Origin: Methanolinea sp. UBA277
GTDB lineage: Archaea > Halobacteriota > Methanomicrobia > Methanomicrobiales > Methanospirillaceae
Direction: 5' to 3'
DNA: 23,743 nucleotides
Assembly: GCA_002499905.1 (NCBI GenBank)
Contig: DANP01000012.1
Coordinates: forward strand, 1 to 23,743
Part shown: positions 21,710 through 23,743 of the stretch, in pieces
How positions within the stretch are numbered: position 1 is the stretch's first letter
Layout of the letters: each line of letters opens with the position of its first letter
Notes under the pieces: generated by a model
What the model was told of the DNA's origin: nothing
Database searches by the model: none
The model's input: the letters and a program-made list of their open reading frames with translations, nothing else
Program-made: the position numbers and the translations under genes

Positions 21710-23743
21710 ATGGACGTAAAATATGTACAGACGACCTGTCCCTATTGCGGGACCGGTTGCACTTTTAACCTCGTGGTAAAAGACGGGAAGGTGATTGGTA
21801 CCGCACCGTATCACCGCTCTCCTGTCAATGAAGGCAAGGTGTGCCCCAAGGGTACCTACGCCCACGAGTTCGTGAACCACCCCGACCGCCTGACAGTGCC
21901 GCTCATCAAGAAGGACGGCAAATTCGTCGAGGCAAGCTGGGATGAGGCTTACGACCTGATCGCCAAGAAGTTCAAGCAGTACAAGCCCGACGAGTGTGCC
22001 TGTCTCTCCTCTGCCCGTGTGTCAAACGAGGAGAACTACGCCATGATGAAGTTCGCCCGCGGCGTCCTCAAGACCCGGCACATCGACCACTGCGCACGGC
22101 TCTGCCACGCATCCACGGTCGCCGGGCTCGCGTCGACCTTCGGCTCAGGGGCCATGACCAATTCGATCGGGGACATTGCCGAGTCCAAATGCTGTTTCAT
22201 TATCGGGAGCAACACCTTTGAGCAGCACCCGCTGATCGGCCGGAAAGTGATGCAGGCCAAGGCCAACGGCGCAAAGATCATCTATGCCGACCCGCGCCTC
22301 ACCCCCACCGGGAAGCAGGCCGACCTGTACATGGCCTTCCGCTCCGGTTCCGATGTCGCCATCTTCAACGGCCTGATGCAGGAGATCCTGAAGAACGGCT
22401 GGGAGGACAAGGAGTTCATCCAGAAGCGGACCAAGGACTTCGACAAGCTGAAGGAGGAGGTCATGAAGCCGGACTACGCCCTGGACAATGTCTCGAAGAT
22501 CTCGGGGATTCCGGTCGACCAGCTCAAGACAGCTGCAGAGTGGATCGGGAAAGCTGAGACCGCCTGCGTCCTGTACTCAATGGGGATCACCCAGCACACC
22601 ACTGGTGTGGACAATGTCAGGTCTGTGGCCAACCTCCAGATGCTCACCGGAAACCTGGGTAAGCCAGGCGCTGGTGTGAACGCACTGCGTGGCCAGAACA
22701 ACGTGCAGGGCGCCTGCGACATGGGTGCACTGCCGGTGGTCTTTACCGGCTACCAGAAGGTCATCGATGAGGCGGCCCACAAGAAGTTTGCCGATGCCTG
22801 GGGATTCCCAGATGGGATCTGCGAGGCCAAGAACGGGTACGAAGTAACGACCATGATGGATGTCCTCGCCGACAAGCCCGGCGAGCTCAAGTGCTTGTAC
22901 ATCATGGGCGAGAACCCGCTGATCTCGGACCCTGACATCCACCACGTCGAAAAAGCATTCAAGAACATCGAATTCCTGGTGGTGCAGGATATCTTCATGT
23001 CCGAGACCGCCGAACTGGCCGACGTTGTGCTCCCCGCCTGCTGCTATGCAGAGAAGGACGGTACCCAGACCAGCACCGAGCGGCGTGTCCAGATGTGGAG
23101 AACGGCTCAGGATCCGCCGGGACAGGCAAAGCTCGACTGGGTGATCATGAAGGAGATCGCCACAAAGATGGGCTATGGGAAACAGTTCGCCTGGAACAGC
23201 GCCGAAGATATCTTCAATGAAATCGCCAAAGTGACCCCGTCCTACGCCGGTATGAACTACCAGCGGCTGAACAAGCCCGAGGCTCTGCACTGGCCCTGTC
23301 CGGCTGCGGATCACCCGGGAACCCCGATTCTGCACCGGGAGAAGTTCGCCCACCCCGACGGCCTGGGTGTCTTCTTTGGTGTTCCGTACAAGCCAGCGGC
23401 AGAAGTTCCTGACGCGGAATACCCGTTCATCCTCACCACCGGCCGCTGCCTGTGGCACTGGCACACCGGCACCATGTCCCGGCGGTCCGAAAACCTCGAG
23501 GCCGAAGAGCCGACCGGGTGGATCGAGATCAATCCCGAGGATGCAAAGGACCTCGGTGTCACGGACACGGAGATGGTCCGGGCGATCACCCGCCGCGGCG
23601 AGGTAAATGTGCCGGCCCGGGTGACCAAGGACATCATGAAGGGGGTCATGTTCATGCCGTTCCACTTCAAGGAATGTGCTGCCAACGTGCTCACCAACAA
23701 TGCCCTCGATCCCATCGCCAAGATCCCGGAGTTCAAGGCCTGT
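21710..23743 (+). CDS. fdhA: Formate dehydrogenase alpha subunit, Cys-type (3' end beyond window)
   Basis: Molybdenum/tungsten bis-pyranopterin subunit that oxidises formate to CO2; in methanogens it feeds electrons to F420 and the heterodisulfide reductase system. The 678 residues seen are nearly the whole protein. The N-terminal [4Fe-4S] ligands are Cys10, Cys13, Cys17 and Cys45. The active-site residue that is selenocysteine in E. coli is Cys132 here, in ARLCHASTVAGLASTFG, encoded by TGC, so no selenocysteine machinery is required. The pterin-binding C-terminal part (RCLWHWHTGTMSRRSENL, FMPFHFKECAANVLT) is present. ATG at 21710 has GAGG 8 nt upstream and starts at the conserved VKYVQTTCPYCGTGC; ATG at 21692 is the alternative. 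fdhB is expected just past the right edge. Confidence 0.96.
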   Translation, partial: MDVKYVQTTCPYCGTGCTFNLVVKDGKVIGTAPYHRSPVNEGKVCPKGTYAHEFVNHPDRLTVPLIKKDGKFVEASWDEAYDLIAKKFKQYKPDECACLSSARVSNEENYAMMKFARGVLKTRHIDHCARLCHASTVAGLASTFGSGAMTNSIGDIAESKCCFIIGSNTFEQHPLIGRKVMQAKANGAKIIYADPRLTPTGKQADLYMAFRSGSDVAIFNGLMQEILKNGWEDKEFIQKRTKDFDKLKEEVMKPDYALDNVSKISGIPVDQLKTAAEWIGKAETACVLYSMGITQHTTGVDNVRSVANLQMLTGNLGKPGAGVNALRGQNNVQGACDMGALPVVFTGYQKVIDEAAHKKFADAWGFPDGICEAKNGYEVTTMMDVLADKPGELKCLYIMGENPLISDPDIHHVEKAFKNIEFLVVQDIFMSETAELADVVLPACCYAEKDGTQTSTERRVQMWRTAQDPPGQAKLDWVIMKEIATKMGYGKQFAWNSAEDIFNEIAKVTPSYAGMNYQRLNKPEALHWPCPAADHPGTPILHREKFAHPDGLGVFFGVPYKPAAEVPDAEYPFILTTGRCLWHWHTGTMSRRSENLEAEEPTGWIEINPEDAKDLGVTDTEMVRAITRRGEVNVPARVTKDIMKGVMFMPFHFKECAANVLTNNALDPIAKIPEFKAC

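Noticed and set aside
22097..22108. Possible selenocysteine site in formate dehydrogenase
   Set aside because: The active-site codon is TGC (Cys), not in-frame TGA, and the frame has no internal stop.
1..23743. CRISPR arrays, tRNA or rRNA genes
   Set aside because: No regularly spaced repeats, cloverleaf-like elements or conserved rRNA stretches were noticed on either strand, though by-eye search could miss a tRNA.

Overview
This window reads as a chromosomal segment of a methanogenic archaeon, most likely order Methanomicrobiales. The evidence is a TATA-binding protein, transcription factor S, archaeosortase A, geranylgeranyl reductase, two methanofuran biosynthesis genes (mfnD, mfnF) and a Cys-type formate dehydrogenase alpha subunit, alongside a bacterial-type gyrBA pair typical of euryarchaea that acquired gyrase. 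By eye the DNA is GC-rich (roughly 60%), with AT-rich promoters. No tRNA, rRNA, CRISPR array or intact insertion sequence was seen.

Layout. 1-4509 (minus): gyrB-gyrA, with gyrA running off the left edge. 4608-4916 (minus): a small unknown gene with a palindrome over its start codon. 4955-7642 (minus): an energy-coupling-factor nickel/cobalt uptake operon, cbiM-PDGLE protein-cbiO-cbiQ, behind a long inverted repeat that looks like an operator. 7699-8856 (minus): geranylgeranyl reductase for archaeal lipids. 8968-10595 (plus): pth2-truD, a translation/RNA-modification pair. 10606-12064 (minus): arfC-type reductase (riboflavin/F420 precursor) and a SppA-type membrane peptidase. 12185-12817 (plus) and 12789-13601 (minus): a CDP-alcohol phosphatidyltransferase and archaeosortase A, convergent with overlapping 3' ends. 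13712-14023 (plus): transcription factor S. 14112-16026 (minus): two tandem paralogous secreted proteins of unknown function. 16271-17333 (plus): tbp and a winged-helix regulator. 17404-18929 (minus): surE-rpiA. 19012-21049 (plus): mfnD-mfnF and a small membrane zinc-ribbon protein. 21023-21526 (minus): a zinc-ribbon/HTH protein resembling a transposase N-terminus. 21710-end (plus): fdhA, cut by the right edge.

How it fits together. Most genes are housekeeping: topology (gyrase), basal transcription (TBP, TFS), translation (Pth2, TruD), cofactors (methanofuran, riboflavin/F420 precursor, Ni/Co uptake for F430 and cobamides), archaeal lipid and surface-protein processing (geranylgeranyl reductase, CDP-alcohol transferase, ArtA, SppA), and formate oxidation for methanogenesis.

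The less ordinary signals are regulatory or structural. Both secreted paralogs carry a perfect hairpin at the predicted 5' end of the mRNA, just upstream of the Shine-Dalgarno, with unrelated sequences but the same architecture. The cbiM leader holds a 9+9 bp inverted repeat. A second TATA-like element abuts the tbp start codon. Inverted repeats sit on the start regions of pth2 and the 4916 gene. Six genes have a TATA-like element 26-30 nt from the ATG and no Shine-Dalgarno, suggesting leaderless mRNAs. The small zinc-ribbon gene may begin at a non-canonical codon. I did not find a clear new multi-gene defence or mobile system; the tandem secreted family with its 5' hairpins is the best candidate for something undescribed.
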